From Alphaproteobacteria bacterium (lineage in GTDB: Bacteria; Pseudomonadota; Alphaproteobacteria; Micropepsales; Micropepsaceae): a stretch of 62,302 nucleotides of DNA. This document shows, in pieces, positions 8,239 to 16,461 of the stretch. The notes below the pieces were generated by a model, which saw only the letters and a program-made list of their open reading frames with translations, had not been told where the DNA came from and did not search any database. Numbering within the stretch: the first letter of the stretch is position 1; each line of letters begins with the position of its first letter. Location of the stretch: positions 1 through 62,302 of the forward strand of contig JAICHV010000019.1 of assembly GCA_025924715.1 (NCBI GenBank), given 5' to 3'. The translations under genes were made by a program, and so were the position numbers.

Positions 8239-9105
8239 ATGCCCCAGTTCCAGCGCGGCGTTTATGAACCCGGCGAGGAAGTGCGCGTCTTCGACGGTTC
8301 CGAGGACGAGGAGGACGCCGAAGGCTCGCGCCTGCCGCTGCTGATCGTGCTGGCTTTGCTGGTGCTGGCGATGTTCGGCGGCGTGGTCTGGCTGGCCTAT
8401 ACCTACGGCGTGGCGCGCGGACGCACCGAGACTCCCGTGATCACGGCGGCCAATGGGCCGGCACGCGTGGCGCCCGCCAATCCGGGCGGCGCCGAGCAGC
8501 CCTATAAGGGTTTCAAAATCTACGAACAGCCGGCCCCGCCGGATGACGATGTCGCCGCCAATACGCCGCTCTCGCCGCCGCCGGCAACCAAGCCGGCGAT
8601 CATGGCTTCCGCGCCGCCCCCGGCCGCGGCGTCAAGCCCTGCCAAGCCGGCAGGCACGCCGACGCCTGTAGCCAAGCAGGTCGCCGTCGCAGCGCCGCCC
8701 AAGCCGCCCGCCGCTGCACCGGCCAAACCGGTCGCCGCATCGAAGCCGGCGCCCGTCACGGCTGCCCCGCCGGCTGCGACGACGGGCGAGCCCGCCACCG
8801 CGCCGCCGCGCGCGTTGGCGGCGGCTGCCCCGCCGGCGGCCAAGCCGGCCGCTGCTTCCGGTGGCTATGTCCTGCAGATCGGCGCCTACAAATCGCAGGC
8901 CGATGCCGATGCGGCCTGGAACGCTTATAAGCGTTCGCATGCCGCGCTTCTGTCGGGCTATGGCCCGGATGTGCAGAAAGCCGATCTGGGCGACAAGGGC
9001 ACCTGGTATCGCCTGCGTATCGCGGGGTTTGCCGACAAGGACGCCGCCTCGGCCCTTTGCGACCGGCTGAAGGCGGAGCAGGGCGCCTGCTTCTTGGGGC
9101 GCTAA
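8239..9105 (+). CDS. SPOR-domain inner-membrane protein
   Basis: A 288-residue bitopic protein: an acidic cytoplasmic N-terminus (1-33), one membrane segment (about 34-56, LPLLIVLALLVLAMFGGVVW), a long Ala/Pro/Lys-rich periplasmic linker (about 70-205), and a C-terminal SPOR domain starting GGYVLQIGAYKSQADADAAW. SPOR domains bind denuded septal peptidoglycan, so the protein should localise to division sites. It stands 19 bases before nagZ, and a SPOR gene before nagZ-scpA-scpB is common in the class. A ribosome site AAGGA precedes the start. Confidence 0.9.
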   Translation: MPQFQRGVYEPGEEVRVFDGSEDEEDAEGSRLPLLIVLALLVLAMFGGVVWLAYTYGVARGRTETPVITAANGPARVAPANPGGAEQPYKGFKIYEQPAPPDDDVAANTPLSPPPATKPAIMASAPPPAAASSPAKPAGTPTPVAKQVAVAAPPKPPAAAPAKPVAASKPAPVTAAPPAATTGEPATAPPRALAAAAPPAAKPAAASGGYVLQIGAYKSQADADAAWNAYKRSHAALLSGYGPDVQKADLGDKGTWYRLRIAGFADKDAASALCDRLKAEQGACFLGR

Positions 9106-9124
9106 AGAGCGCTGGGATTATTTT

Positions 9125-10138
9125 ATGCGCACACGCGTGATTTACGGCTGCGCCGGGCCGCTACTGTCGGCCGATGAGCGCGCGTTCTTTCGCGACACGC
9201 AGCCCTGGGGATTTATCCTGTTCGCCCGCAATATCGAACAGCCCGATCAGGTTCGCTCCCTGGTCGCGGCGCTGCGCGATTGCGTAGGCGACGACGCCGC
9301 ACCGGTGCTGATCGACCAGGAAGGCGGACGGGTGGCGCGGCTGAAACCGCCTTATTGGCGCACGCGCCCGCCGGCGGCCCGCTTTGGCGCCGCCTATGCC
9401 CAAAACCCGGAAAGCGCCCGCGAAGCGACTTATCTGAATGCGCGGCTGATCGCCCATGATCTGGCCGAGCTTGGCATCAACGTCGATTGCCTGCCGGTGC
9501 TGGATGTTCCGGTGCCCGGCGCCCATGACATTATCGGCGACCGGGCTTTCGCCAGTGATCCGGCCACCATCATCGATCTGGGCCGGGCCCAGATCGAAGG
9601 CTTGCTGGAGGGCGGGGTGCTGCCGGTGATGAAGCATATTCCCGGCCATGGCCGGGCGGGGGCCGACAGCCATTTGGCGCTGCCCCGGGTGGCGGCCAGT
9701 GCCGAAGAGCTCAGCGCCAGCGACTTCGTCACCTTCCGAAGTCTTGACAAATGCCCGATCGCGATGACCGCCCATGTCGTCTATGATTCGATTGATCCAC
9801 AGCGGCCTGCGACCACCAGCCCTAAAGTCATTCGGGATGTGATACGCGGTGAGATAGGATTTGACGGCGTGCTCCTGTCCGACGATCTGTCGATGCAGGC
9901 GCTGGAGGGACCCTTGGCGGTGCGGGCGAAAGCGGCCTTGTTCGCGGGCTGCGATGTGGTGCTTCACTGCAATGGCGATATGGGCGAGATGAAAGACGTG
10001 GCGACGGAAGCGAAGATCCTGGACGGCGCGGCGCTGCGGCGGACCGGCCAGGCCACCGCGCGCCTCAGCCAGCCGCAAGCCTTCGATCCCAAGGCGGCCG
10101 AGGCGCGGCTGATGGCGCTACTGGGCGAAGTGGCATGA
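9125..10138 (+). CDS. nagZ: beta-N-acetylhexosaminidase NagZ
   Basis: A 337-residue family 3 glycoside hydrolase that releases N-acetylglucosamine from anhydromuropeptides in the cytosol during peptidoglycan recycling. The substrate motif IDQEGGRVARLKPP is near residue 65. The catalytic His/Asp loop KHIPGHGRAGADSH is near residue 172, and the nucleophile region is GVLLSDDLSMQAL near 250. Length is normal. Its end overlaps the scpA start by four bases (ATGA), coupling recycling and condensin genes in one transcript. Confidence 0.95.
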   Translation: MRTRVIYGCAGPLLSADERAFFRDTQPWGFILFARNIEQPDQVRSLVAALRDCVGDDAAPVLIDQEGGRVARLKPPYWRTRPPAARFGAAYAQNPESAREATYLNARLIAHDLAELGINVDCLPVLDVPVPGAHDIIGDRAFASDPATIIDLGRAQIEGLLEGGVLPVMKHIPGHGRAGADSHLALPRVAASAEELSASDFVTFRSLDKCPIAMTAHVVYDSIDPQRPATTSPKVIRDVIRGEIGFDGVLLSDDLSMQALEGPLAVRAKAALFAGCDVVLHCNGDMGEMKDVATEAKILDGAALRRTGQATARLSQPQAFDPKAAEARLMALLGEVA

Positions 10139-10950
10139 GCGAAACGAGCGAACAATTCGACGAATTCGACGCCGCGGCGGTGGAATTGACCCCGGAAGAG
10201 GGCGCCTTGGTCGTCACCGTCGACGGCTTCGAGGGGCCGCTCGATCTGCTGCTGACCTTGGCGCGCAATCAGAAAGTCGATATCGCCAAGATCTCGGTGC
10301 TCAAGCTCGCCGATCAATATCTGGGCTTCATCGAAACCGCCAAGCGGATGAACCTGGAATTGGCGGCGGATTATCTGGTGATGGCGGCCTGGCTTGCCTA
10401 TCTCAAATCCCGTCTGGTCCTGCCGCAGGAAAAGACCCCGGAGGGCGAGCCGACCGCCGACGAAATGGCCACAAGGCTGCGCTGGCGGCTGCAGCGGCTG
10501 GATGCCATGCGCGCCATCGGCACGCGGCTGATGGGCCGCGACCGGCTGGACCGCGATGTGTTCGGCCGGGGCGATCCCGACGACGTCAATGTGGTGCGGC
10601 TGCGGACTTATAAGGATTCGCTCTACGACCTGCTCACCGCCTATGCCACCGACCGGGTGCGCCGGCTGGGCGGTGGCACCTATCGGCCGATGGTCGCCCC
10701 GGTGCTGCAGATCGAGGAAGCGCGCGAGCGGCTGGAACGGATGCTGGGCCGGATCTCGGATTGGAGCGGGCTATCGCGGCTGTTGCCGCCCGACTGGCAG
10801 GGCGGCGCCAAGCGGCGCTCCGCCCTGGCCTCGACCCTGCTGGCCTGCCTGGAGCTGGCGCGGGACGGCAAGGTCGAGATCTCGCAAGGAGCGCCGTTCG
10901 AGGAAGTCTATGTCAGGGACCGCCATCAGCAGGCGGCGCCCCCTGTTTAA
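10135..10950 (+). CDS. scpA: segregation and condensation protein A (kleisin)
   Basis: A 271-residue kleisin that bridges Smc heads. The N-terminal signature VDGFEGPLDLLLTLAR is at about residues 28-44, followed by KVDIAKISVLKLADQYL and the helix DYLVMAAWLAYLKSRLVLP. The C-terminal winged-helix part carries LLACLELARDGKVEISQ. The start overlaps the nagZ stop (ATGA) and scpB follows after 15 bases. With scpB and the smc gene at 21621 it completes the condensin complex. Confidence 0.94.
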   Translation: MSETSEQFDEFDAAAVELTPEEGALVVTVDGFEGPLDLLLTLARNQKVDIAKISVLKLADQYLGFIETAKRMNLELAADYLVMAAWLAYLKSRLVLPQEKTPEGEPTADEMATRLRWRLQRLDAMRAIGTRLMGRDRLDRDVFGRGDPDDVNVVRLRTYKDSLYDLLTAYATDRVRRLGGGTYRPMVAPVLQIEEARERLERMLGRISDWSGLSRLLPPDWQGGAKRRSALASTLLACLELARDGKVEISQGAPFEEVYVRDRHQQAAPPV

Positions 10951-10965
10951 TGTCCGGAGCATGAG

Positions 10966-11673
10966 ATGAGCAGCGTAGCCAAGATGATCGCGACAATCGA
11001 AGACCAGATGGAAGCCAAACCCGGTGATGCCGCCAATCCCGAACACCTGCGGATGGTCGAGGCGTTGCTCTTCGCCGCGGCCGAACCGCTGGATGCGAAA
11101 GCGCTGGCAACATCGCTGCCGGAAGGTGCCGATGTCGCAGGCCTTCTGAATGCACTTCAAGCGCAGTATGAAAAACGCGGCGTAAACCTTTGCTGTGTTG
11201 CAGGAAAATATCAGTTCCGCACCGCCAGCGATTTGGCCTTTCTGCTGCGCAAGGAAAAGCCGGAACAGCGGCGCCTGTCGAAGGCAGCGATCGAGACCCT
11301 CGCCATCATCGCCTATCACCAGCCGGTCACCCGGGCTGAGATCGAAGACATCCGCGGCGTGGTCATGTCCAAGGGCACCATCGACACCCTGATGGAAATC
11401 GGCTGGGTCAAGATCCGGGGCCGCAAGCGCACCGCCGGCCGTCCCGTCACCTATGGCACCACCGAGGCCTTCCTGGTCCAGTTCGGCCTGGAAAATGTCG
11501 CCCATCTGCCGGGCCTGGACGAACTCAAGGCGGCAGGCTTCCTGGAAGCCATGCCGCCCTCCGGCTTCGACGTGCCCAACCCCTCCGACGCCCTGACCGC
11601 CGACGAAGACCCCTATACCGGGGAAGAGCCGGAAGACCTGGCTACGGGAAGCGTGAACTTGGACGAGGCGTAA
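10966..11673 (+). CDS. scpB: segregation and condensation protein B
   Basis: A 235-residue ScpB with two winged-helix domains. Conserved blocks are LRMVEALLFAAAEPLD (about 26-41), RLSKAAIETLAIIAYHQPVT (about 101-120), RAEIEDIRGV, and the C-terminal GRPVTYGTTEAFLVQFGL. It dimerises and binds ScpA in the Smc-ScpAB complex that compacts and segregates the chromosome. The acidic tail (about 190-235) is variable in the family. It is the last gene of the SPOR-nagZ-scpA-scpB run; tatABC, often next in relatives, is absent here. Confidence 0.94.
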   Translation: MSSVAKMIATIEDQMEAKPGDAANPEHLRMVEALLFAAAEPLDAKALATSLPEGADVAGLLNALQAQYEKRGVNLCCVAGKYQFRTASDLAFLLRKEKPEQRRLSKAAIETLAIIAYHQPVTRAEIEDIRGVVMSKGTIDTLMEIGWVKIRGRKRTAGRPVTYGTTEAFLVQFGLENVAHLPGLDELKAAGFLEAMPPSGFDVPNPSDALTADEDPYTGEEPEDLATGSVNLDEA

Positions 11674-11683
11674 CAGCTCCTCC

Positions 11684-11837
11684 TGTCATCCCGGATGCGA
11701 CGCAGCGGCGCGCACCAGCGCGCGGGTGCTTCGCTGATCCGGGACCCATTTCTGGTTTTTTGGCGTGTTCACGTAGGTCCCGGGTCTGCACAGCATCATC
11801 TCGCTTTGCTCGATGCTGCAGCGCGCCTGGGATGACA
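11684..11837. repeat. 154-bp intergenic element with terminal inverted repeats
   Basis: The element begins TGTCATCCCGG and ends with the complement, CCTGGGATGACA, giving a 9-bp perfect terminal inverted repeat. Inside are shorter palindromic tracts. It holds no ORF. It fills almost the whole gap between scpB and the convergent SRPBCC gene. GTCATCCC-ended palindromes recur in many alphaproteobacterial genomes as non-autonomous repeats, so this is probably one copy of such a family. Confidence 0.75.
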
Positions 11838-11847
11838 CCGTGCCGCG

Positions 11848-12327
11848 TTACGGCGCTTCGGCCATCGCCTTCATCTTCATCACCCCGGCCGTGAAGCGGT
11901 CGGTGCGCTGTTTGCGGTTGGCCGCTTGGGCTTCGGGCGTGGCCAGCGGCGCCTGGTCGTAGAATAGGGTGTAGACGATCTTGCTGTGGGTGGCGTCGAT
12001 CGGCTCGACTGCCAGATTGCCGTGATAAAGGATCGGCGAGGCCGGCTGGGTATAGCCATAGGAATAGCGCGTCTTGGCGATCATGATTTCGTCGATGGTG
12101 CCGTTGATTTTGCGCAAGGTGCCGACATCGCCGCTGCCCGAAGCGATGGCGCAAGTCGTGCCCAGCCAATCCTTGATGGCGCAATAATCGCCGATCCGGC
12201 TCCAGGTCACGTCGGCGGAACGGTTGACCTCGGCTTCCATATGGATGACGGCATAATCGGGTGCGGCAAGCGCGGGCAGCGTCAAAGCGCTAAAAAAAGC
12301 GGCTGCATATAGAATTTTCGTCATCAT
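11848..12327 (-). CDS. exported SRPBCC-fold protein
   Basis: A 159-residue protein starting MMTKILYAAAFFSALTLP, a Sec signal peptide cleaved near APD. The mature part resembles the START/SRPBCC (polyketide cyclase-like) fold: VNRSADVTWSRIGDY, then VGTLRKINGTIDEIM, then SKIVYTLFYDQAP. Such domains bind hydrophobic ligands. GGGAG lies a few bases before the paired ATGs at 12327 and 12324. An upstream open stretch overlaps rnd in another frame and is not coding. The ligand is unknown. Confidence 0.75.
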   Translation of the reverse strand: MMTKILYAAAFFSALTLPALAAPDYAVIHMEAEVNRSADVTWSRIGDYCAIKDWLGTTCAIASGSGDVGTLRKINGTIDEIMIAKTRYSYGYTQPASPILYHGNLAVEPIDATHSKIVYTLFYDQAPLATPEAQAANRKQRTDRFTAGVMKMKAMAEAP

Positions 12328-12368
12328 TTTCTCCCTTTTATGGCCGCTCGCTTGTGCTCGCGGCGTTC

Positions 12369-12421
12369 GCCCCCTCTCGCCGGTCCACAGGACCTGCTCG
12401 TGCGCTTTGCGCACCGGGGCC
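12369..12421. repeat. degenerate two-hairpin element after rnd
   Basis: This AT-poor segment ends exactly where the rnd stop codon begins. It contains two hairpins in a row, GGTCC-ACA-GGACC at 12382-12394 and GTGCGC-TTT-GCGCAC at 12400-12414. The order of a pyrimidine-rich edge and two hairpins resembles the repeats at 7417 and 32761, but the primary sequence is divergent, so family membership is only suggested. Confidence 0.45.
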
Positions 12422-13585
12422 TCACTCCTCCGGTTCCAGCTCGACCACCACAGCTTCGCCCTTTTCCAGGGCAATGGCGAGGTCGCCCTGGCGCAGCAAT
12501 TTGGCGTCATTGCCGAACAGCTCGGCCCGCCAGCCATGCAACGCCGCCACCCCGTCATCCTCATGGGCGGCGAGCTTTTCGATATCCTCGGCATTGGCGA
12601 TCAGCCGCGGCGCCACCCCGGCCGCCTCGGCGCGAAGCCGCAGCAGGGTCTTGATCAGGTCGACGGCGGCGGCCGACGGCTCGCGCCGGCGCCGCGATTG
12701 CGGCGCAGCCACAATGCCTTCGGGCAGGGGCGCATGCAGCCCGGCGGCAATCGCGTCCATCAACCCCTTGCCCAGGCGCGAATTGGCAAAGCCCTTGGGC
12801 ACGGCGCGAATACGCTCCAGCGCTTCGCCATTCTCGGGCGGATGGGCGGCGATCTCGCTGATCGCTTCGTCTTTCAGCACCCGGCCGCGGGGAATGTCGC
12901 GGGCCTGGGCCTCGCGTTCGCGCCAGGCCGCCAGCGCCGCCAGCACGGCCAGGAAACGCTTGTTGCTGCTGCGCGGCTTCAGCCGCTTCCAGGCAAATTC
13001 CGGATCCAGCCGGTAGAGCAGGGGATCCTGCAACGCCTTCACTTCCTCCGCGACCCAGCCGGCGCGGCCGCTGCGGGCCAGATGGGCGGAGAGTTTTTCA
13101 TAGATCACCCGCAAATGGGTGACGTCGGCCAGCGCATATTCCAATTGGCGTTTGCTGAGCGGCCGATGGCTCCAATCGGTGAAACGGGCCGATTTATCGA
13201 TCTCGACATGGGCCAGCTTGCGCGCCAGGGTTTCATAAGAGGCCGCTTCCCCGAAGCCGCAAACCATCGCGGCGATCTGGCTGTCGAACAAAGGTGCGGG
13301 CAGCACCCCGCCCTGCAGGAAAAAGATTTCAATGTCCTGGCGCGCCGCATGCAGCACCTTGACCATGTCGGGGCGCTTCAGCAGCTCGTAAAACGGCGCT
13401 AGATCCAATCCCGGGGCGAGGGGGTCAATGATGCCTTCCACCCCTGGCGCCGCTGCCTGGATCAGGCACAGTTTGGGGTAATAGGTCTGGTCGCGCAGGA
13501 ATTCGGTGTCCAGCGCCACATAGGGGGCCGAGGACAGCTCGGCCAGGAAAGCGGCCAAGTCTTCGTTGGTCTCAACAACTCGCAT
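12422..13585 (-). CDS. rnd: ribonuclease D
   Basis: A 387-residue DEDD exonuclease that trims tRNA and other RNA 3' ends. The Exo I motif YVALDTEFLRDQTYYP is at about residues 18-33, Exo II is VKVLHAARQDIEIF near 75, and Exo III is YALADVTHLRVIYEKL near 150. An HRDC domain covers about 205-285 (LAALAAWREREAQARDIPRG). The start overlaps the intergenic space to a divergent ArsR gene. Length and domains are typical. In relatives rnd is beside aspS; here an ArsR cassette and a phosphodiesterase gene lie between. Confidence 0.94.
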   Translation of the reverse strand: MRVVETNEDLAAFLAELSSAPYVALDTEFLRDQTYYPKLCLIQAAAPGVEGIIDPLAPGLDLAPFYELLKRPDMVKVLHAARQDIEIFFLQGGVLPAPLFDSQIAAMVCGFGEAASYETLARKLAHVEIDKSARFTDWSHRPLSKRQLEYALADVTHLRVIYEKLSAHLARSGRAGWVAEEVKALQDPLLYRLDPEFAWKRLKPRSSNKRFLAVLAALAAWREREAQARDIPRGRVLKDEAISEIAAHPPENGEALERIRAVPKGFANSRLGKGLMDAIAAGLHAPLPEGIVAAPQSRRRREPSAAAVDLIKTLLRLRAEAAGVAPRLIANAEDIEKLAAHEDDGVAALHGWRAELFGNDAKLLRQGDLAIALEKGEAVVVELEPEE

Positions 13586-13634
13586 CCGTTCTGATTACCG
13601 GATTCGGGCCAAAAACGGCGAGTTTAATTCGCGC

Positions 13635-13664
13635 TTGACAGGCAACCAAATGGTTGCCTATTGT
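13635..13664 (+). promoter_or_regulatory. ArsR cassette 1 promoter with embedded palindromic operator
   Basis: A strong sigma-70 type promoter: TTGACA at 13635-13640, an 18-base spacer, TATTGT at 13659-13664. The spacer is itself a perfect dyad, GGCAACC-AAAT-GGTTGCC (13641-13658), so a bound repressor would block polymerase. The expected start site 7 bases downstream is the A of the ArsR ATG at 13671, so the message may be leaderless. The core AACC-N4-GGTT is shared with ArsR cassette 2. Confidence 0.8.
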
Positions 13665-13670
13665 CATCCC

Positions 13671-14003
13671 ATGGTCAGCGACGAAGACAAAGTTTTCAAA
13701 GCCCTTGCCGATCCCAGCCGCCGCGAGCTGCTGGACCGCCTGCACGCCAGGAACGGCCAGACGCTGTCGGAGCTTTGCCAGGATCACGAGATGAGCCGCC
13801 AGGCGGTGACCAAGCATCTGGGCCTGTTGGAAGACGCCAATCTGGTGGTCACGGCGAAAAAAGGCCGCGAGAAGCTGCATTACCTCAATCCCGTTCCGAT
13901 CAACGAAATCAGTATGCGCTGGATAGGCAAGTTCGAGCAGGGCCGCCTGTCGGCGCTTCACAACCTCAAGCAAGCTCTGCAGGAAAAGGAAAAAGAGACA
14001 TGA
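13671..14003 (+). CDS. ArsR-family transcriptional regulator (cassette 1)
   Basis: A 110-residue winged-helix repressor. It begins VSDEDKVFKALADPSRRELL, the usual start of the non-metal ArsR subfamily. The recognition helix is in EMSRQAVTKHLGLLEDANLV, and the wing contains KKGREKLHYLNP. No metal-binding Cys pair is seen, so it probably senses something other than metal. I choose the ATG at 13671 because the promoter dyad ends just upstream. Its stop overlaps the start of the SRPBCC gene (ATGA), the standard regulator-SRPBCC pair. Confidence 0.9.
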   Translation: MVSDEDKVFKALADPSRRELLDRLHARNGQTLSELCQDHEMSRQAVTKHLGLLEDANLVVTAKKGREKLHYLNPVPINEISMRWIGKFEQGRLSALHNLKQALQEKEKET

Positions 14004-14488
14004 CCGACGCACCAAGCGAATTCGTCTACACCACCTATATCAGCAGCACCCCGCAAAAAGTGTGGGACGCCATCACCACGCCGGAATTCGCCCGCCAATA
14101 TTGGGGCAGCGCCAATGTGTCGGACTGGAAGCCGGGATCGAGATGGGAAATGATCCGTGCCGACGGCGCCGTTCAGATCATCGGCGAGGTGCTGGAACGC
14201 CGGCGTCCCAGCCGGTTGGTGCTAAGCTGGGTCAGCCCGGAAAACCTCGCCAATAAAACCGAACATTCCCGCGTCACCTTCGAGATCGAAGCGGTGGGTC
14301 CTGTGGTTCGCCTGAACGTCGTGCATGACGAACTCAAAGCGGGTTCGGAGATGGCCAAGGGCATTTCCAAAGGCTGGCCGATGGTGCTTAGCGGCCTCAA
14401 AACTTTCCTGGAGACCGGCACGGCCGCGGACATCATGTCGATCAAGTCCTGTAGTTCGGCGCAAGCACCACAGGCCAAGGTTGCCTGA
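14000..14488 (+). CDS. SRPBCC (AHSA1-like) protein
   Basis: A 162-residue Aha1-type START-fold protein. Signature parts are the N-terminal YTTYISSTPQKVWDAIT, then FARQYWG, then RWEMIRADG and a C-terminal helix GISKGWPMVLSGLKTFLETG. These domains bind hydrophobic small molecules, and members paired with ArsR regulators are usually of unknown physiological role. It is translationally coupled to the ArsR gene by an ATGA overlap and followed by a strong hairpin terminator. Confidence 0.85.
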   Translation: MTDAPSEFVYTTYISSTPQKVWDAITTPEFARQYWGSANVSDWKPGSRWEMIRADGAVQIIGEVLERRRPSRLVLSWVSPENLANKTEHSRVTFEIEAVGPVVRLNVVHDELKAGSEMAKGISKGWPMVLSGLKTFLETGTAADIMSIKSCSSAQAPQAKVA

Positions 14489-14500
14489 ATCTCTAAACTC

Positions 14501-14538
14501 ACCATGGCCGGCACAAACCCGGCCATGGTGATATTTTT
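14501..14538. terminator. bidirectional hairpin terminator
   Basis: A perfect 11-bp stem ACCATGGCCGG (14501-14511), 7-base loop, CCGGCCATGGT (14519-14529), followed on the plus strand by GATATTTTT. It lies between the ends of the ArsR-SRPBCC operon and the oppositely oriented phosphodiesterase gene, so it can stop both transcripts, though the U tract is good only for the plus strand. Confidence 0.8.
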
Positions 14539-14545
14539 AATTCAC

Positions 14546-16336
14546 CTACTTCGCCGTCAGCCCCACCACGCGGCCGGGCATTCCCAAAGCGTCGAAATAA
14601 CGCCGGCCGTCCGCTTCCTGGTATTGCAGCACAGTGCGAAAGCCCGATGCGGCCGTATCGGAGCGCTGCACCTTCGCGACGGATGCGACCGGCTTACCGC
14701 CCCGAAGCGCTTCGCTTGCGACGCGTCCGGTCAGCGCGCCTTTGGGCGCGATGCTAAGGCCCAGGATATGCGCCAGGGTGGGCGTGATATCTGCGTTGCT
14801 GACGGGAGTCTTGTCGGCATAACCGGCTTTAAAATCCGGCCCGATCGCGGCCATGAAGTTGCGGGTCTCGGCCCGGCTGGGGCCGCCATGATTGCCCATG
14901 CCGGTGCGCAGCGAGGTGTCGGCGATGGTGGCGGTGCAGAGCAGGGCGGTAAGCTTGCAATCCTTGGCGATGAAGGAGCGGAAGCCGACCACCATGGCGG
15001 GCTGCGGCACTTTCGAGTATCCGATCAGATTGACCGCGCTCATCGGCAGCGCCCCCTTGAATTCGCTTTCATGCCCTTTGAGCAGCGTATCATTGACCAG
15101 CAGCCCCCCCACATAGGGCGCCTCCACCAGATGGGCGAACACGGCGCGGGCGGTTTCAAGATCGTTGCCCGGAAAATAAATGAAATCCGACCCATTATTG
15201 GCTGCCACCACCGCGCGCGGCTGGGCGGCCGAGGCACCGATGAGACCATCGCCATTGACCGGATGGGCACCGGAGGCGCGGTCCACTTGCGCATTGGCCT
15301 GGTCGGGATCGAAGACTTTGCCGCCCAGCCAGTCGGCGATGTCGAAGGCCAGAAAGCCTGTCGGCAATGCGGTGCGCGGTGTCGACCCGTCGGCCTGCGG
15401 AATGCCTTTGGCGATGGTGGCAAAGCCGTGATCGGCGGTGACAAAGACATCGGTGTCCTTGTCGAGCCCATGCCGCTTGAGCGATGCCAGGATGGCTTTC
15501 AGCGCATTGTCGGCATTGGTGATGGCGCGATGCTGGGTGGCGCCATTGATGCCCGGCACCAATTTGCTTTCGCTGTCGGTGGCATTGTGCTGGCTGTAAT
15601 CGGGGTCGCGCGACCAGAACACCAGGACGAAAGGCCGCTTGTCATGGCCGATATCCGCCATGTCGGGCAGGAGGGCATCGACACCGGAGGTCTGATAAGT
15701 CTCTTGCACGACGTTGGGGAGGGCCACGGCGGGCGATATTGCCAGCCCGGTGGCGCCCTGGATCAGACCGGCGGCCGCGCTTGGGAGAACCGGCGCCTTG
15801 CTCGGCGTGCCATCGGCATTGGTCGGGCGGCCGGCAGATTCGTCCACCATCACGCCTTCGCCGGTCAGGCCGCGCAGGTCCTGGATCGCCGCCGGCCCGG
15901 TCTTGCCGAAAATCATGGTGTTGAAATTGGCTGCCCGCGCCGCCTGCACCAGCGTGGTCTGACCTATATAGGCGTCGCCGAAATGGACCACCATGTCGGA
16001 TAGCACGCAGTCACTTTCCAGGAAGACTACGGTCATGCCCTGCCGGCAGGGCACGGGAAAATTGGTCCAAAGCGAGTTGGCGTAATCGCCGGTGTCGCCC
16101 AGGTAATGGCCGGTGGCGATGGCCGAAGCATTGGCGGTGGTGAGGGTGGGATAGAGCGAATGGCTGTTGGTGAAATCCACGCCGTCATGGCGCAGCTTCC
16201 ACAGCGTCGGTGCAATGTCCGGCGTGACGCTGTCATAGCGCAAGCCGTCGGCGATAAAGACCACCACATTGCGGCCAAAGGCGGGGGCGGGCAAAAGAAG
16301 CGCGGCGAGGCAGAGGGCGGCAAGACGGCGTGACAT
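14546..16336 (-). CDS. exported alkaline-phosphatase-superfamily phosphodiesterase
   Basis: A 596-residue exported protein of the type I phosphodiesterase / nucleotide pyrophosphatase superfamily. The signal peptide is MSRRLAALCLAALLLP to about residue 21. Metal and nucleophile residues fit the fold: VVVFIADGLRYD, nucleophile Thr in YPTLTTANASAIATG, FVTADHGFATI and GNHGGPSRAETRN. Predicted location is periplasmic or outside. The start at 16336 gives the signal peptide directly; nine upstream codons are discounted. Substrate is unknown (phosphodiesters or phosphomonoesters). It ends against the hairpin at 14501. Confidence 0.87.
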   Translation of the reverse strand: MSRRLAALCLAALLLPAPAFGRNVVVFIADGLRYDSVTPDIAPTLWKLRHDGVDFTNSHSLYPTLTTANASAIATGHYLGDTGDYANSLWTNFPVPCRQGMTVVFLESDCVLSDMVVHFGDAYIGQTTLVQAARAANFNTMIFGKTGPAAIQDLRGLTGEGVMVDESAGRPTNADGTPSKAPVLPSAAAGLIQGATGLAISPAVALPNVVQETYQTSGVDALLPDMADIGHDKRPFVLVFWSRDPDYSQHNATDSESKLVPGINGATQHRAITNADNALKAILASLKRHGLDKDTDVFVTADHGFATIAKGIPQADGSTPRTALPTGFLAFDIADWLGGKVFDPDQANAQVDRASGAHPVNGDGLIGASAAQPRAVVAANNGSDFIYFPGNDLETARAVFAHLVEAPYVGGLLVNDTLLKGHESEFKGALPMSAVNLIGYSKVPQPAMVVGFRSFIAKDCKLTALLCTATIADTSLRTGMGNHGGPSRAETRNFMAAIGPDFKAGYADKTPVSNADITPTLAHILGLSIAPKGALTGRVASEALRGGKPVASVAKVQRSDTAASGFRTVLQYQEADGRRYFDALGMPGRVVGLTAK

Positions 16337-16461
16337 GGCTGATTCCGGGTTGCGGCCACCCACGCTAACAGCCCTTTGTGACGGGAAAAACCCGCCCTGC
16401 CGCCGCCCTTGACCACACCCCCATAAACCGCCAAAAACCCCCGTCTTTTGAAGGTTTTGCC

